Of a stretch of DNA of 64,000 nucleotides, positions 46,204 through 55,253 are shown one piece after another. The notes under the pieces were generated by a model. That model was not told the origin of the DNA. It saw only the letters and a list, made by a program, of their open reading frames with translations, and did not search any database. The position numbers and the translations under genes are program-made. The stretch's first letter is position 1. Every line of letters starts with the position of its first letter. Origin of the DNA: Dyella caseinilytica (lineage in GTDB: Bacteria; Pseudomonadota; Gammaproteobacteria; Xanthomonadales; Rhodanobacteraceae); the NCBI RefSeq assembly GCF_016865235.1, contig NZ_CP064030.1, forward strand, positions 3,844,001-3,908,000, read 5' to 3'.

Positions 46204-47562
46204 TCAGAGCAGCAGACGACGAATGTCGCTGAGCTGGTTGGCGAGGAACGAAGCGAAGCGCGCGGCGAGCGCGCCGTCGATCACGCGATGGTCATAGCTG
46301 AGCGACAGCGGCAGGATCAGGCGCGGTGCGAATTCCTTACCGTTCCACACCGGCTTGGTCTGCGCCTTGGACACGCCGAGGATCGCCACTTCCGGCGCAT
46401 TGACGATCGGCGTGAACGCCGTGCCGCCAATGCCGCCGAGCGAGGAAATGGAGAAGCAGCCGCCGGACATATCGTTCGGGCCGAGCTTCTTCTCACGCGC
46501 CTTCTTGGAGATCTCGCCCAGTTCTGTCGCCAGATCCAGCAAGCCCTTCTTGTCGCAGTCGCGGATGACCGGCACGACGAGGCCATCGGGCGTATCGACC
46601 GCAATGCCGACGTGGAAGTACTTCTTGAGGATGAGCTTCTCGCCGCTCTCGTCGAGCGAGGCGTTGAAGGTCGGGAATTTCTTCAGCGCTGCGACCACCG
46701 CCTTGATCTGGAATACCAGCGGAGTGATCTTCAGATCCTTGTTCTCCTCGCCGAGCTTCTTGCGGAAGGCTTCCAGCTCGGTGATGTCAGCATCTTCATG
46801 CTGGGTGACGTGCGGGATCATCGCCCAGTTGCGCGCGAGATTGGCGCCGGAAATCTTCTGGATGCGCGACAGCTGCTTTTCTTCGATTTCACCGAACTTA
46901 GTGAAGTCGACCTTCGGCCACGGCAGCAGGTTCAGGCCACCCACCGCAGCGCCACCAGAAACCGGACGCGCGCCGGAAGCGAGGGCATGTTTGACGTAGG
47001 CCGTGATGTCCTCACGCATGATGCGGCCACTGCGGCCACTGCCCTTCACCTGGTGAACATCCACGCCCAGCTCGCGCGCAAAGGCGCGGATGGCCGGAGT
47101 GGCGTACGGAGCGTCGCCGGGCATGACCAGCTTGGCGTCGAACGGCGGACGGGCCTGCGGCGCCACATCACCTTCCGGGGCATTGCCGGGAAGTACGCTG
47201 CGGCCGCCGAGCGGCGCGGGTTCTTCCTTGACCTGGGGGGCTGCGGCAGGCGCGGGGGCCGGTGCAGGAGCCGGTGCTTCGGCCTTGGCTGGCGCGGCGG
47301 GGCTGGGGGCGGCAGCACCGCTGGTAGCTTCGATGATGGCGATCAGGGCGCCTTCGGAAACTTCGTCACCCACCTTGAGTTTCAGTTCCTTGACCACGCC
47401 CGCAAACGGTGCGGGCACTTCCATCGTGGCTTTGTCGGATTCCAGGGTGATCAGGCTTTGGTCCTTCTCGACCGTGTCACCGGGTTTGACCAGCACTTCG
47501 ATGACGGGGACATCCGCGTGTCCGCCAATATCAGGAACGCGGGCTTCTTTAAGGTCGGCCAT
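46204..47562 (-). CDS. aceF: Pyruvate dehydrogenase E2, dihydrolipoyllysine acetyltransferase
   Basis: The 452-residue protein has one lipoyl domain (LESDKATME, K44), an Ala/Pro linker, a peripheral-subunit-binding domain (TPAIRAFARELGVDVHQVKGSGRSGRI, split here by function) and the catalytic domain ending with SYDHRVIDGALAARF, which carries the active His and Asp. The ATG at 47562 has GCAGGAGA upstream. It forms the complex core with E1 (aceE, about 15.6 kb away) and E3 (next gene). Confidence 0.96.
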   Translation of the reverse strand: MADLKEARVPDIGGHADVPVIEVLVKPGDTVEKDQSLITLESDKATMEVPAPFAGVVKELKLKVGDEVSEGALIAIIEATSGAAAPSPAAPAKAEAPAPAPAPAPAAAPQVKEEPAPLGGRSVLPGNAPEGDVAPQARPPFDAKLVMPGDAPYATPAIRAFARELGVDVHQVKGSGRSGRIMREDITAYVKHALASGARPVSGGAAVGGLNLLPWPKVDFTKFGEIEEKQLSRIQKISGANLARNWAMIPHVTQHEDADITELEAFRKKLGEENKDLKITPLVFQIKAVVAALKKFPTFNASLDESGEKLILKKYFHVGIAVDTPDGLVVPVIRDCDKKGLLDLATELGEISKKAREKKLGPNDMSGGCFSISSLGGIGGTAFTPIVNAPEVAILGVSKAQTKPVWNGKEFAPRLILPLSLSYDHRVIDGALAARFASFLANQLSDIRRLLL

Positions 47563-47880
47563 GATTTCTCCTGCAGAGCGAAGGCGGCCGCGCTGGGGAG
47601 GCGGGGCGGCCGCAAGGCTTCCATCATAGCAATCGGCACTCGTTACGGACATGCCAAATAGCGCTTAGCGCGCCATGCGCATACGTATGCGGGGGATTTT
47701 CCCTACTCAGGGTTTGGCACGTGACGCACTGACAAAGTGTATTTCGCACCAGGGAGGTGGATGCCCATGCCCTCGGCATCGAATCTCAGTTATGCAAGCC
47801 GGCATAAAAAAAGTGCCCGGAAGGGAGCCGGGCACGTGACTGTCCCACCATGCCGGGGAAGCATGGTGTTGGGAGGGGTC
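47563..47880. other. 318-bp intergenic region with aceF promoter and a terminator
   Basis: It holds the presumed aceF promoter on the minus strand and the terminator of the DUF2884 gene. A perfect 14-bp palindrome, CGCATACGTATGCG, lies at 47678-47691, flanked by an inverted pair TGCCAAA (47652-47658) and TTTGGCA (47713-47719). It could be a regulator site for the E2-E3 operon; it does not match the PdhR box. Confidence 0.45.
47813..47835 (-). terminator. Rho-independent terminator of the DUF2884 gene
   Basis: An 8-bp GTGCCCGG/CCGGGCAC stem with a 7-nt loop is followed on the minus strand by CTTTTTTT-type bases. It lies 46 nt after the stop of the gene ending at 47881. Confidence 0.8.
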
Positions 47881-48687
47881 TTACCGCTGGGCGTATTGAC
47901 CTGCCTTATTGGAACTATCCATGTCCAGAGAGAGCAATTGCAGGCGCCCGCCATCGGAAAGGCGAAACCGGAACTGCTGCTGTAATTGATCGAGCGCACT
48001 CAGGCGCGGGCACAAGGCTTCGGCGCGCTGGTCGAGTTTTTCGGCCGGCTCCTGCACGGCTTTGTCGAGGGTGACATCCAGCGCATTGGCGCGCGCTTCG
48101 AGTGCCGCGACCCGGCTCGAATCACCGCTCAACGCATCGCTGACCGCATCCCCGGCGATGCCGCCAACGAGAATGGCCACGGTCTTGCCAAGATCTTCGC
48201 CAAAGAGCTGGCTGTCATCACCCGCTGCCCACAGGCCCTGGCCCAGCGTCCTGTCGACCTCATGCATGGCCTCGTCCCGGCGATCGTGCAGGGTCTGCAA
48301 CATGCGTGCGCGATCGTCACTGTTGTCGGACAGCGTGGCGACCACCGTGCTCAACGCCGCATAGCCGATATCCACACCATCGCGAGCGATGTCTGTCATC
48401 GCCGGCACCAATTCGCGCACTTGCTGCTCGTAGGCGCGCAAACGCACCGCATCATCCGCAGAAACCGCCACAGGGTGGCCATCTACACGCAGTTGGCCAT
48501 CGTGCATGAAAACTTTGGCCGGATGCCCTTCACTGCGCGTGAAGGCAATGCCATCGGGCTGCACCTGCACGTCGTATTCGCTGTCGTAGTCGCATTGAAG
48601 ATGGTGCCTGTTGCCCTCTGCGGCATAGGCGCTGCCCGCGACAAGCAAGCCAAGCATCCACACACATGAAATGAGATGACGACGCAT
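47881..48687 (-). CDS. DUF2884 (YggN-like) exported protein
   Basis: The 268-residue protein has a signal peptide ending in AYA, a Cys near the start (HLQCDYDSEYDVQV), then FTRSEG, GQLRVDGHPVAVS and a helical C-terminal half with CPRLSALDQLQQQF. The pattern matches DUF2884 of unknown function. A diverged paralogue lies at 53165-53917 with the same order of motifs. Confidence 0.75.
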   Translation of the reverse strand: MRRHLISCVWMLGLLVAGSAYAAEGNRHHLQCDYDSEYDVQVQPDGIAFTRSEGHPAKVFMHDGQLRVDGHPVAVSADDAVRLRAYEQQVRELVPAMTDIARDGVDIGYAALSTVVATLSDNSDDRARMLQTLHDRRDEAMHEVDRTLGQGLWAAGDDSQLFGEDLGKTVAILVGGIAGDAVSDALSGDSSRVAALEARANALDVTLDKAVQEPAEKLDQRAEALCPRLSALDQLQQQFRFRLSDGGRLQLLSLDMDSSNKAGQYAQR

Positions 48688-48910
48688 GGGTTACTCCCTC
48701 CCCGTGGCTTCCAGCAGACTGATCGTTGCGGTTTGGATGCCATCCGATACGCATAGGGTTTAACACCGGCACCATCGGCGGCATGGGCCGTACGTCATCC
48801 CGTGCCATCGGTCATACCGGCGCTGTTTGCAGCTATGGCGCAGCGCACATAGGCAAACCGTGCGGCCCGCGATAAGTTGGTTCCTTGGGTCGCGTTCAGG
48901 GGCGTTGTTC

Positions 48911-50566
48911 ATGCAATCCACCGATGTCATCGTGGTCGGCGGCGGTCTTGCCGGCCTGGCCGCCGCCACCGAGCTGACCGATGCCGGCCGGCGCGTGCTG
49001 GTGGTCGAACAGGAACCGGAACAAAGCCTTGGCGGCCAGGCGCATTGGTCCTTTGGTGGCCTGTTTTTCGTCGACTCCCCGGAACAACGTCGCATGGGGG
49101 TACGCGACTCACACGCGCTGGCCCTGTCCGACTGGATGGGCACGGCTGCGTTCGATCGCCCGGAAGATCACCATCCGCGGCAGTGGGCCGAAGCATATGT
49201 GGATTTTGCATCGGGCGAAAAGCGCGCCTGGCTGCATGACATGGGCATGCGCTGGTTTCCGGTAGTGGGCTGGGCTGAGCGCGGTGGCTATGGCGCGATC
49301 GGTCACGGCAATTCCGTGCCGCGCTTCCACGTCACCTGGGGCACCGGTCCCGGCGTGCTGGAACCGTTCTTGCGCCGGGCACGCGCTGCGCAGGAAAAGG
49401 GGTTGCTGCAGTTTGCGTTTCGCCATCGCGTCGATGGTCTGATCGTCGAGAACGGCAACGTCGTCGGCGTACATGGGGCGCGCTTGGCGAATGATCCGGC
49501 GGAACGCGGCAAACCCAGTTCGCGCGATGTCATCGGTGATTTCGAATCGCGCGCGCAGGCGGTGATCGTCGCGTCCGGCGGCATCGGCGGCAATCACGAA
49601 CTGGTACGCAAGAATTGGCCCGAACGGCTTGGCGCGCCACCGGCACACATGTTGTGCGGCGTACCGGCCCATGTGGATGGACGCATGCTCGGCATTACCG
49701 AATCCGCGGGCGCACGCCTGATCAATCGCGACCGCATGTGGCATTACGTTGAAGGGATCGAGAACTGGAATCCGATCTGGCCGATGCACGCGATCCGCAT
49801 TCTGCCTGGGCCTTCATCGCTATGGCTGGATGCGCGTGGACAACGCCTGCCCGGACCGCTATGGCCCGGCTTCGATACCATGGGCACATTGGAATACCTG
49901 CGTCGCACGGGCTTCGATTACAGCTGGTTCGTATTGGATCAGCAGATTATCCGACGCGAATTTGCGCTGTCCGGGTCCGAGCAGAATCCTGATCTCACCG
50001 GCAAAAGCTGGCGGCAAGTCGCCAAGCGCGCGGTTGGCAAACAAGCGCCTGCACCGGTGGAAGCGTTCAAGCAATATGGCCGCGATTTCATCGTGCGCGA
50101 CAATCTCGATGATCTGGTGCAAGGCATGAATGCACTCGCCGGCAACCAAGTGATCGATGTGACACGATTGCGCGAGGACATCGAGGCGCGTGATCGACAG
50201 TTCGACAATCCGTATGCGAAGGACAGCCAGATCATGGCCATCCACAACGCGCGCCGTTACCGTGGCGATCGATTAGTGCGCGTCGCCAAGCCGCACCGCA
50301 TGCTCGATCCGGCCAACGGTCCACTCATTGCGGTGCGCTTGAATATCCTCACGCGCAAGACGCTGGGCGGACTGGAAACGGATCTACAAGCACGCGTGCT
50401 CGGACACGACGGTCATCCCATGCCAGGTTTGTATGCCGTGGGCGAAGCGGCGGGTTTTGGTGGTGGTGGATTGCACGGTTACCGTGCATTGGAAGGCAGT
50501 TTTCTGGGCGGGTGCCTGTTTTCCGGACGCACCGCAGGACGCGCTGCCGCGGCAGCTGTTGCATGA
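48911..50566 (+). CDS. FAD-binding dehydrogenase of the fumarate reductase/KsdD flavoprotein family
   Basis: The 551-residue protein has an N-terminal FAD motif (VIVVGGGLAGLAAATEL), GGQAHWSFGGLFFV, VIVASGGIGGN and the C-terminal AVGEAAGFGGGGLHGYRALEGSFLGG region (FAD contact; shown in parts). The family oxidises or reduces C-C bonds in steroids or other ring compounds. The ATG at 48911 removes an unsupported N-terminal extension. It overlaps the following reductase by ATGA. Confidence 0.85.
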   Translation: MQSTDVIVVGGGLAGLAAATELTDAGRRVLVVEQEPEQSLGGQAHWSFGGLFFVDSPEQRRMGVRDSHALALSDWMGTAAFDRPEDHHPRQWAEAYVDFASGEKRAWLHDMGMRWFPVVGWAERGGYGAIGHGNSVPRFHVTWGTGPGVLEPFLRRARAAQEKGLLQFAFRHRVDGLIVENGNVVGVHGARLANDPAERGKPSSRDVIGDFESRAQAVIVASGGIGGNHELVRKNWPERLGAPPAHMLCGVPAHVDGRMLGITESAGARLINRDRMWHYVEGIENWNPIWPMHAIRILPGPSSLWLDARGQRLPGPLWPGFDTMGTLEYLRRTGFDYSWFVLDQQIIRREFALSGSEQNPDLTGKSWRQVAKRAVGKQAPAPVEAFKQYGRDFIVRDNLDDLVQGMNALAGNQVIDVTRLREDIEARDRQFDNPYAKDSQIMAIHNARRYRGDRLVRVAKPHRMLDPANGPLIAVRLNILTRKTLGGLETDLQARVLGHDGHPMPGLYAVGEAAGFGGGGLHGYRALEGSFLGGCLFSGRTAGRAAAAAVA

Positions 50567-51573
50567 CACCACCACGTATCGCCATTTACGGCGCCGGCAT
50601 GATCGGCAATTACCTGGGGGGACGCCTGCACAAGCAGGCACGCATCCGCTTCATCGCTCGTCCGCATGTCGCCACGATGCTTCGCACGCATGGGCTGGGC
50701 GTCAGCGATCTGCATGGTTATAAGCAACACATCACGCCGGATATGCTCGACCTGCGCATCCATCCCGATGCCGTGCGCGATGCTGATCTGGTGTTGGTCA
50801 CGGTGAAATCCGCGGCGACCATGGACGTGGCGCACGAATTGGCCGAAGTGCTGCCGACGGAAACGCCAGTCATCAGCTTCCAGAACGGCGTGCGCAATAC
50901 CGCGGAGTTGCGTGCGGCCTTGCCGAAACACTGCGTGCTGGCGGGCATGGTTCCGTTCAACGTGTCCCAGCCCGACACGGCGCATTTTCACCAGGGTTCG
51001 TCTGGCGAACTGATCGTTGAGCGCTCGGAGGCGTTGAAACCGTTCGCGGATATCTTCGCCGCCAGCGGCATGCCGTTGCAGCAGCAGGAAGACATGCAAG
51101 CGGTGCTGTGGGCAAAGTTACTGATCAATCTCAACAACCCGCTGAATGCGTTGAGCGGCTTGCCGCTGCGCGAACAACTGGCGCAGCGACCGTGGCGGCA
51201 ATGCCTGGCGCTTCTGCAGCGCGAAGGATTGCGCGTGCTCGATGTCGCAGGCATTCGTCCTGCCCAGATCACCACCTTGCCTGCGCGTTGGCTGCCGAAA
51301 GTGCTGTCGCTGCCAGATGCGTTGTTCCAGCGCATCGCTGCACGCATGTTGGCCATCGATCCCTTGGCAAGATCATCCACCTGGGACGATCTGCAGGCAG
51401 CACGAAGGACGGAAGTCGATTACATCAATGGCGAGATCGTGGCGCTCGCCGCTTCAAAGAAAATGCAGGCACCTGCGAATGCACGCATCGTGGCTTTGAT
51501 ACGTGAGGCCGAACAGTCCTATGCACCGTGGCATGGACAGGCTTTGCTCAGGGAATTGATGGACGCGCGCTGA
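50563..51573 (+). CDS. Ketopantoate reductase (PanE/ApbA) family protein
   Basis: The 336-residue protein has an NAD(P) motif IAIYGAGMIGNYLGG, VTVKSAATMD, FQNGVRN and the C-terminal helical domain with active Lys (LWAKLLINLNNPLNAL) and SSTWDDLQAARRTEVDYINGEI. These fit 2-dehydropantoate 2-reductase, but the family also includes other 2-oxoacid or imine reductases. Its ATG overlaps the flavoprotein stop, so the two are an operon and may serve one pathway. Confidence 0.85.
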   Translation: MTPPRIAIYGAGMIGNYLGGRLHKQARIRFIARPHVATMLRTHGLGVSDLHGYKQHITPDMLDLRIHPDAVRDADLVLVTVKSAATMDVAHELAEVLPTETPVISFQNGVRNTAELRAALPKHCVLAGMVPFNVSQPDTAHFHQGSSGELIVERSEALKPFADIFAASGMPLQQQEDMQAVLWAKLLINLNNPLNALSGLPLREQLAQRPWRQCLALLQREGLRVLDVAGIRPAQITTLPARWLPKVLSLPDALFQRIAARMLAIDPLARSSTWDDLQAARRTEVDYINGEIVALAASKKMQAPANARIVALIREAEQSYAPWHGQALLRELMDAR

Positions 51574-51590
51574 TCGTACCCTCACCCCAA

Positions 51591-51613
51591 CCCCTCTCCC
51601 GAAGGGAGAGGGG
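51591..51613. repeat. REP-like CCCCTCTCCC hairpin
   Basis: A perfect 10-bp stem (51591-51600, 51604-51613) with a GAA loop, in the gap between convergent genes. Related units occur inside lpdA at 45792-45935. Confidence 0.8.
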
Positions 51614-51649
51614 CTTAAGTCGATGCGATTCAGCCCTGACTCGTTATTG

Positions 51650-51973
51650 TCAACGCGCCGAATCCTCGATGTGCGCGATCTTGCCATTGGCAATCGTAAA
51701 GATCGTCGTGTGACCGTCACGGCGGTACTGCCACTTCTCGCCTTTTTCCTTCGCGGTGGCGCGCTTGCTCTTGCCTACGGATTTTGACGCATTCTTGCGC
51801 GCACTCTTGTCCGAACCAGCTTTGGTGCGCACGGCAGGATTGCCCATCAGCGCCTTGACACGCGCAGCACTGTCACCGACCGACAGCACCTGACTACCGA
51901 CGCGCAAACTCTCCAGCGCATGCGCGCCAGCACTGCAAACCAGTAGAACCATGAAAAGTATATAGCGATGCAT
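51650..51973 (-). CDS. Small exported protein, DUF2845-like
   Basis: The 107-residue protein has a signal peptide ending AHA, a conserved-looking SLRVGSQVLSVGDSAARVKALMGNP segment (shown by its parts SLRVGSQ and VGDSAARV), a Lys/Ser-rich insert, and a C-terminal KWQYRRDG...IFTIANGKIAHIE. This order resembles DUF2845. Function unknown; probably periplasmic. Confidence 0.65.
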   Translation of the reverse strand: MHRYILFMVLLVCSAGAHALESLRVGSQVLSVGDSAARVKALMGNPAVRTKAGSDKSARKNASKSVGKSKRATAKEKGEKWQYRRDGHTTIFTIANGKIAHIEDSAR

Positions 51974-52027
51974 GACATGCTCCCTGTCGTACTGCGGCCT
52001 GCGTCCATGGCCGATTCGTTGATGCGA

Positions 52028-52612
52028 TCAGAATCCCGCGCCGGGCTCGGCGAGATACCTCTGCTCTTCTGACGTGCTGACACGACCGAGCACGCCATTG
52101 CGATGCGGGAAGCGGCCAAAGCGCGCGATCACCGCCTCGTGCCGCCGAGCATAGTCCAGAAAACCGTCATAACGATCGCGCTCATCCGGCGGAACATCGT
52201 TGCACAAGGCTTCGAATAACGTGACGGCGCGCCGCTGTAACTCAATATCTTCAGCATGTTCCAGCGGCATGTAGGCAAACACGCGCTGGATAGCCGGAAG
52301 CTGGCGGTCAAAACCTTCCTCGATGCCCGACAGTGCGAGTTGTTGCGCACGCAGGTCCTGCGCCCACGCGCGTGAATCGCGACGATAGAGATTGCGTGGA
52401 AACTGATCCAACACGATCAGCAAAGCCAGCCAGCCTTCCAGCGTGGCTGCCCAATCCATCAGTTTGCCCGCCGCAGCCAGTTCGACCTGATGTGCGAATC
52501 GCTCACGGATCAAGGCATCGAATGCCGGGTGGCTGGCATACCACTCGTCGTGATGGGCAGGGTCGAACCAGAACGCCAGTACTGCCGAAGCATCACGCGG
52601 CGTATTTGCCAT
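52028..52612 (-). CDS. DUF924 family protein
   Basis: The 194-residue protein matches DUF924 with VLAFWFDPAHHDEWY, LIVLDQFPRNLYR, FAYMPLEHAED and RFPHRNGVLGR. These are soluble TPR-like helical proteins of unknown activity. The ATG at 52612 overlaps the stop of the upstream gene (TGATG). Confidence 0.9.
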   Translation of the reverse strand: MANTPRDASAVLAFWFDPAHHDEWYASHPAFDALIRERFAHQVELAAAGKLMDWAATLEGWLALLIVLDQFPRNLYRRDSRAWAQDLRAQQLALSGIEEGFDRQLPAIQRVFAYMPLEHAEDIELQRRAVTLFEALCNDVPPDERDRYDGFLDYARRHEAVIARFGRFPHRNGVLGRVSTSEEQRYLAEPGAGF

Positions 52613-53055
52613 CAACTTCCCACAGCCTTGGCCAGGCTGTGCATATCCAGATCGATCGATTGCAGGCGCGGAAGCTGGCGATGCAGAGCGGTATTCATCT
52701 CACCGGCGGCCAGCCTTGCCAGCGCACGTTCGAAGGCTTTCAGCAGGCGCTGTTCTTTGCGGGCCAGCAGACGTATCCAGGCGTCGTCGCTACGCGGAAT
52801 CCCGCGCACCAGCAGTTCATCGAGCCGTTGGCGCGCGGCGCCGAGTACGCGGCTACGGGTTGCCGGCGACACCTCATGCCGGCGCATCTGCGCTTGCAAC
52901 TCGGCAATCACCTGGTCCAGCGACTCGGCCTCTTCGCTCAGCACCGTGCGCAAGCCCGGTTCGCTGACCTGCACGGAGGCATGGCGATACAACGCCCGCA
53001 GCTCAATGCTGTGGCGAATCAGCCTGTTGCACAGGTACTGGGGTGCGAGCGACAC
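52612..53055 (-). CDS. Helical protein of unknown function (possibly ferritin-like)
   Basis: The 147-residue protein is helical throughout (LSEEAESLDQVIAELQAQMRR, LARKEQRLLKAFERALARL). The layout faintly resembles DUF2383/PA2169-type four-helix bundles, but I see no metal-ligand pattern. It is translationally coupled to the DUF924 gene. Confidence 0.6.
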   Translation of the reverse strand: MSLAPQYLCNRLIRHSIELRALYRHASVQVSEPGLRTVLSEEAESLDQVIAELQAQMRRHEVSPATRSRVLGAARQRLDELLVRGIPRSDDAWIRLLARKEQRLLKAFERALARLAAGEMNTALHRQLPRLQSIDLDMHSLAKAVGS

Positions 53056-53164
53056 GGTGGCCGTCCTGACTCATCTCTTCATGAAGATGGGACCATGTTG
53101 CGGCATCGGGACTTAGCGGCGCATTAACCTGCGACACGCCGCGAGAGCTCACTCAGCCGCCATT

Positions 53165-53917
53165 TCACTGACCGATCTGCACCAGGTGCAAGGGTCGCCC
53201 ATTGCTGGCCTGAATGCCCTCCTGCAGCTCCGCGAGGCGCTGGATATCCGGGCAAAGTGCCTGAATCTCCGGCCGCAGCACCTGCAAACGGCGTTGCAGG
53301 CGAGGTTGAAAACCCGCAGCAAGATTGCTGGCGCGGTCGCGCAGCGCCGCGGCCTGCTGCAGATCGCCGCTTATCGCGGCGCTTACCGCCTGCTGGCCCA
53401 GCGCGGAGGCCAGCAGCGGGCCGATATCGCTGATCACCTGGTTGGCGTACTGATTAGCGACATCGCCGTGCCAGTCATGCGTGCTCTGGCTGGCGGCGAT
53501 GCGCTGGTGCAGCTCCGTGGCATGGGTGGCCAGACGGTTCTGCAGCTCCGCCCGGGTATCGGCGTCCAGATTCAGGCTACCTGACTCCTGCTGCACAGCC
53601 TGCATGGTCACATCCACGCCATGCTGTGCAACGGCTTTGACGCGCGGCACCAGCGCGAGCAGATCGCGCTGAAACACGGCCAGGCGATCCTGATCTTCGT
53701 CGCTCAAGGCCACGGCGTGGCCGTCGGTGGTCAAGCTGCCATCGCTCAGCACCACCTGTGTTGGCGCGGGTGCGGGACGATCGAAGATCAGCTGGCCAGG
53801 TCGGATGGTGAGGTCGTAGCTGCTGGTGGCACGGCAGACGGTGGCCAGGTCCTGCGCATGCAGGCCAACGCTGACAGCAGCAAGCAGCGCGGCGGCAAAC
53901 AGTCGATGGATGCGCAT
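53165..53917 (-). CDS. DUF2884 (YggN-like) exported protein, paralogue
   Basis: The 250-residue protein has a signal peptide (FAAALLAAVSVGLHAQ), then SSYDLTIRPGQLIFD, GSLTTDGHAVALS and LCPDIQRLAELQEGIQ, the same order of segments as the protein at 47881-48687. The ATG at 53917 begins a better signal than the upstream frame start. Function unknown. Confidence 0.72.
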   Translation of the reverse strand: MRIHRLFAAALLAAVSVGLHAQDLATVCRATSSYDLTIRPGQLIFDRPAPAPTQVVLSDGSLTTDGHAVALSDEDQDRLAVFQRDLLALVPRVKAVAQHGVDVTMQAVQQESGSLNLDADTRAELQNRLATHATELHQRIAASQSTHDWHGDVANQYANQVISDIGPLLASALGQQAVSAAISGDLQQAAALRDRASNLAAGFQPRLQRRLQVLRPEIQALCPDIQRLAELQEGIQASNGRPLHLVQIGQ

Positions 53918-53995
53918 GAAATATCCGGTGGGTTCGATCAGCACAGGTCGACAGCGATAAGGCCCATCAGGCGAACAGGCGCTGAATCGCGCGGA

Positions 53996-54541
53996 TCAAG
54001 CCCGCCGTGCGCGGAACTGCAAACGGACTGCCGGATGCCCCAGTTGCCAGGCAAGCCACAGCAGCACCGGCACTGCCAGCACGCGCAGCCCCAGGCCAGC
54101 GAGCAGAATTCGGCGCAGATCCGCCAATTGACTTGGCACGGGCTGCCCGCCCGCCAGTATCGACGCATTGGCGGCATCGAAAACCTGCCATTGCTGCCAC
54201 AGCAACACGCCGCGATACGCGCTCCACACGCACAGCACCAGGGCGGCCACGCGCAACACCGGCCGCGCCCACTCCTGCCGCAGGATGCAGCCGGCACACG
54301 CCACGATCATCACGAACGCGGCGACCAGATAACCGATATCCCAGGCCAGCATGTTGTGCAGTTCACCGGCATGCTGCTCGCCGCCGGCGGGTAGCGCCTG
54401 CAGGGCACCCCATACCTGCTGCGCATGCTGGATGTATTGCACGCCACCGAACGCTGCCAGCAACAACAACACCCACACAAGCATGCGCCACCACGCAAAC
54501 CCGGGTCTGCGCCGGCCAAAGTTGGATCGCGAAATCAGCAT
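53996..54541 (-). CDS. Integral membrane protein, about four helices
   Basis: The 181-residue protein has hydrophobic segments MLVWVLLLLAAFGGV, YLVAAFVMIVACAGC, VAALVLCVWSAYRGV and LGLRVLAVPVLLWLAW. I recognise no family. Its ATG overlaps the peroxiredoxin stop by one base (TGATG), so it is co-translated with it and may be a partner. Confidence 0.7.
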   Translation of the reverse strand: MLISRSNFGRRRPGFAWWRMLVWVLLLLAAFGGVQYIQHAQQVWGALQALPAGGEQHAGELHNMLAWDIGYLVAAFVMIVACAGCILRQEWARPVLRVAALVLCVWSAYRGVLLWQQWQVFDAANASILAGGQPVPSQLADLRRILLAGLGLRVLAVPVLLWLAWQLGHPAVRLQFRARRA

Positions 54542-55089
54542 CAGTGGAAAGCCTTCTTCAACGTGTCGAGATCGCTCAGTACCTGAGCGGAATTTTTCTC
54601 CGGATCCACGTCACGGTAGATCTTGGCGATCTTGCCGTTCGGATCGATCAGGAAGGTGGTGCGCTTGGCGAAATGTATGCCCACGGCCGACGTCAACACG
54701 CCGTAGTTGATGGCGACCTGGCGGTTGGCATCGGACAGCAAGGGGAACGGCACATGGTATTTCGCCGCAAATTCGGTGTGCGATTTCACATCGTCCAGAC
54801 TGATGCCCACCACGTCGGCGCCGGCCTGGCGCAGCTTGACGATGGAATCCCTGAAGGCACATACCTCGGTCGTGCATCCCGGAGTGAAATCTTTCGGATA
54901 GAAGTACAGCACCAGCCAGCGTCCATGGTAATCGACCGGCGTACGCCAATGCCCGTTCTGATCTTGCAGGTGGAAGCCCGGGGCTGCCTGGCCGACTTGC
55001 GGATTGCCCAGTTTCACCCCGGCAAGCGCGGGGACCGACGCGAACACCACCAGGCTGATCATCGCAAGCACGGTCAAAAAACGACGCAT
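54541..55089 (-). CDS. Exported peroxiredoxin, BCP/AhpC-TSA family
   Basis: The 182-residue protein has a signal peptide ending PALA, then the peroxiredoxin fold with PKDFTPGCTTEVCAF. The peroxidatic Cys and a second Cys five residues on are the pair used by atypical two-Cys BCP enzymes. It should reduce peroxides in the periplasm. The ATG at 55089 has GGGGAGTT upstream. Export is less common than cytosolic BCP. Confidence 0.88.
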   Translation of the reverse strand: MRRFLTVLAMISLVVFASVPALAGVKLGNPQVGQAAPGFHLQDQNGHWRTPVDYHGRWLVLYFYPKDFTPGCTTEVCAFRDSIVKLRQAGADVVGISLDDVKSHTEFAAKYHVPFPLLSDANRQVAINYGVLTSAVGIHFAKRTTFLIDPNGKIAKIYRDVDPEKNSAQVLSDLDTLKKAFH

Positions 55090-55207
55090 GAACGTAACTC
55101 CCCAAAGAAAAGAAGCCGATCTGAAACAGCGTTTGTGTAACGAGTATACGGGCGATCTGCACAAGCAGTGCGCCGAAACACCCAGGCTTTGCGCTTCAGG
55201 AAAACGA

Positions 55208-55228
55208 AAGGCGCCACCAGGGCGCCTT
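55208..55228 (-). terminator. Terminator of the 55254-55712 gene
   Basis: An 8-bp AAGGCGCC/GGCGCCTT stem with a 5-nt loop is followed on the minus strand by TCGTTTTCC, 26 nt after the stop. Confidence 0.7.
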
Positions 55229-55253
55229 CCGTCATGACTCCACCAGCGTGAGC

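Noticed and set aside
46183..47661. A 492-codon plus-strand frame antisense to aceF
   Set aside because: It is fully antisense to a clear E2 gene and has no recognisable domains.
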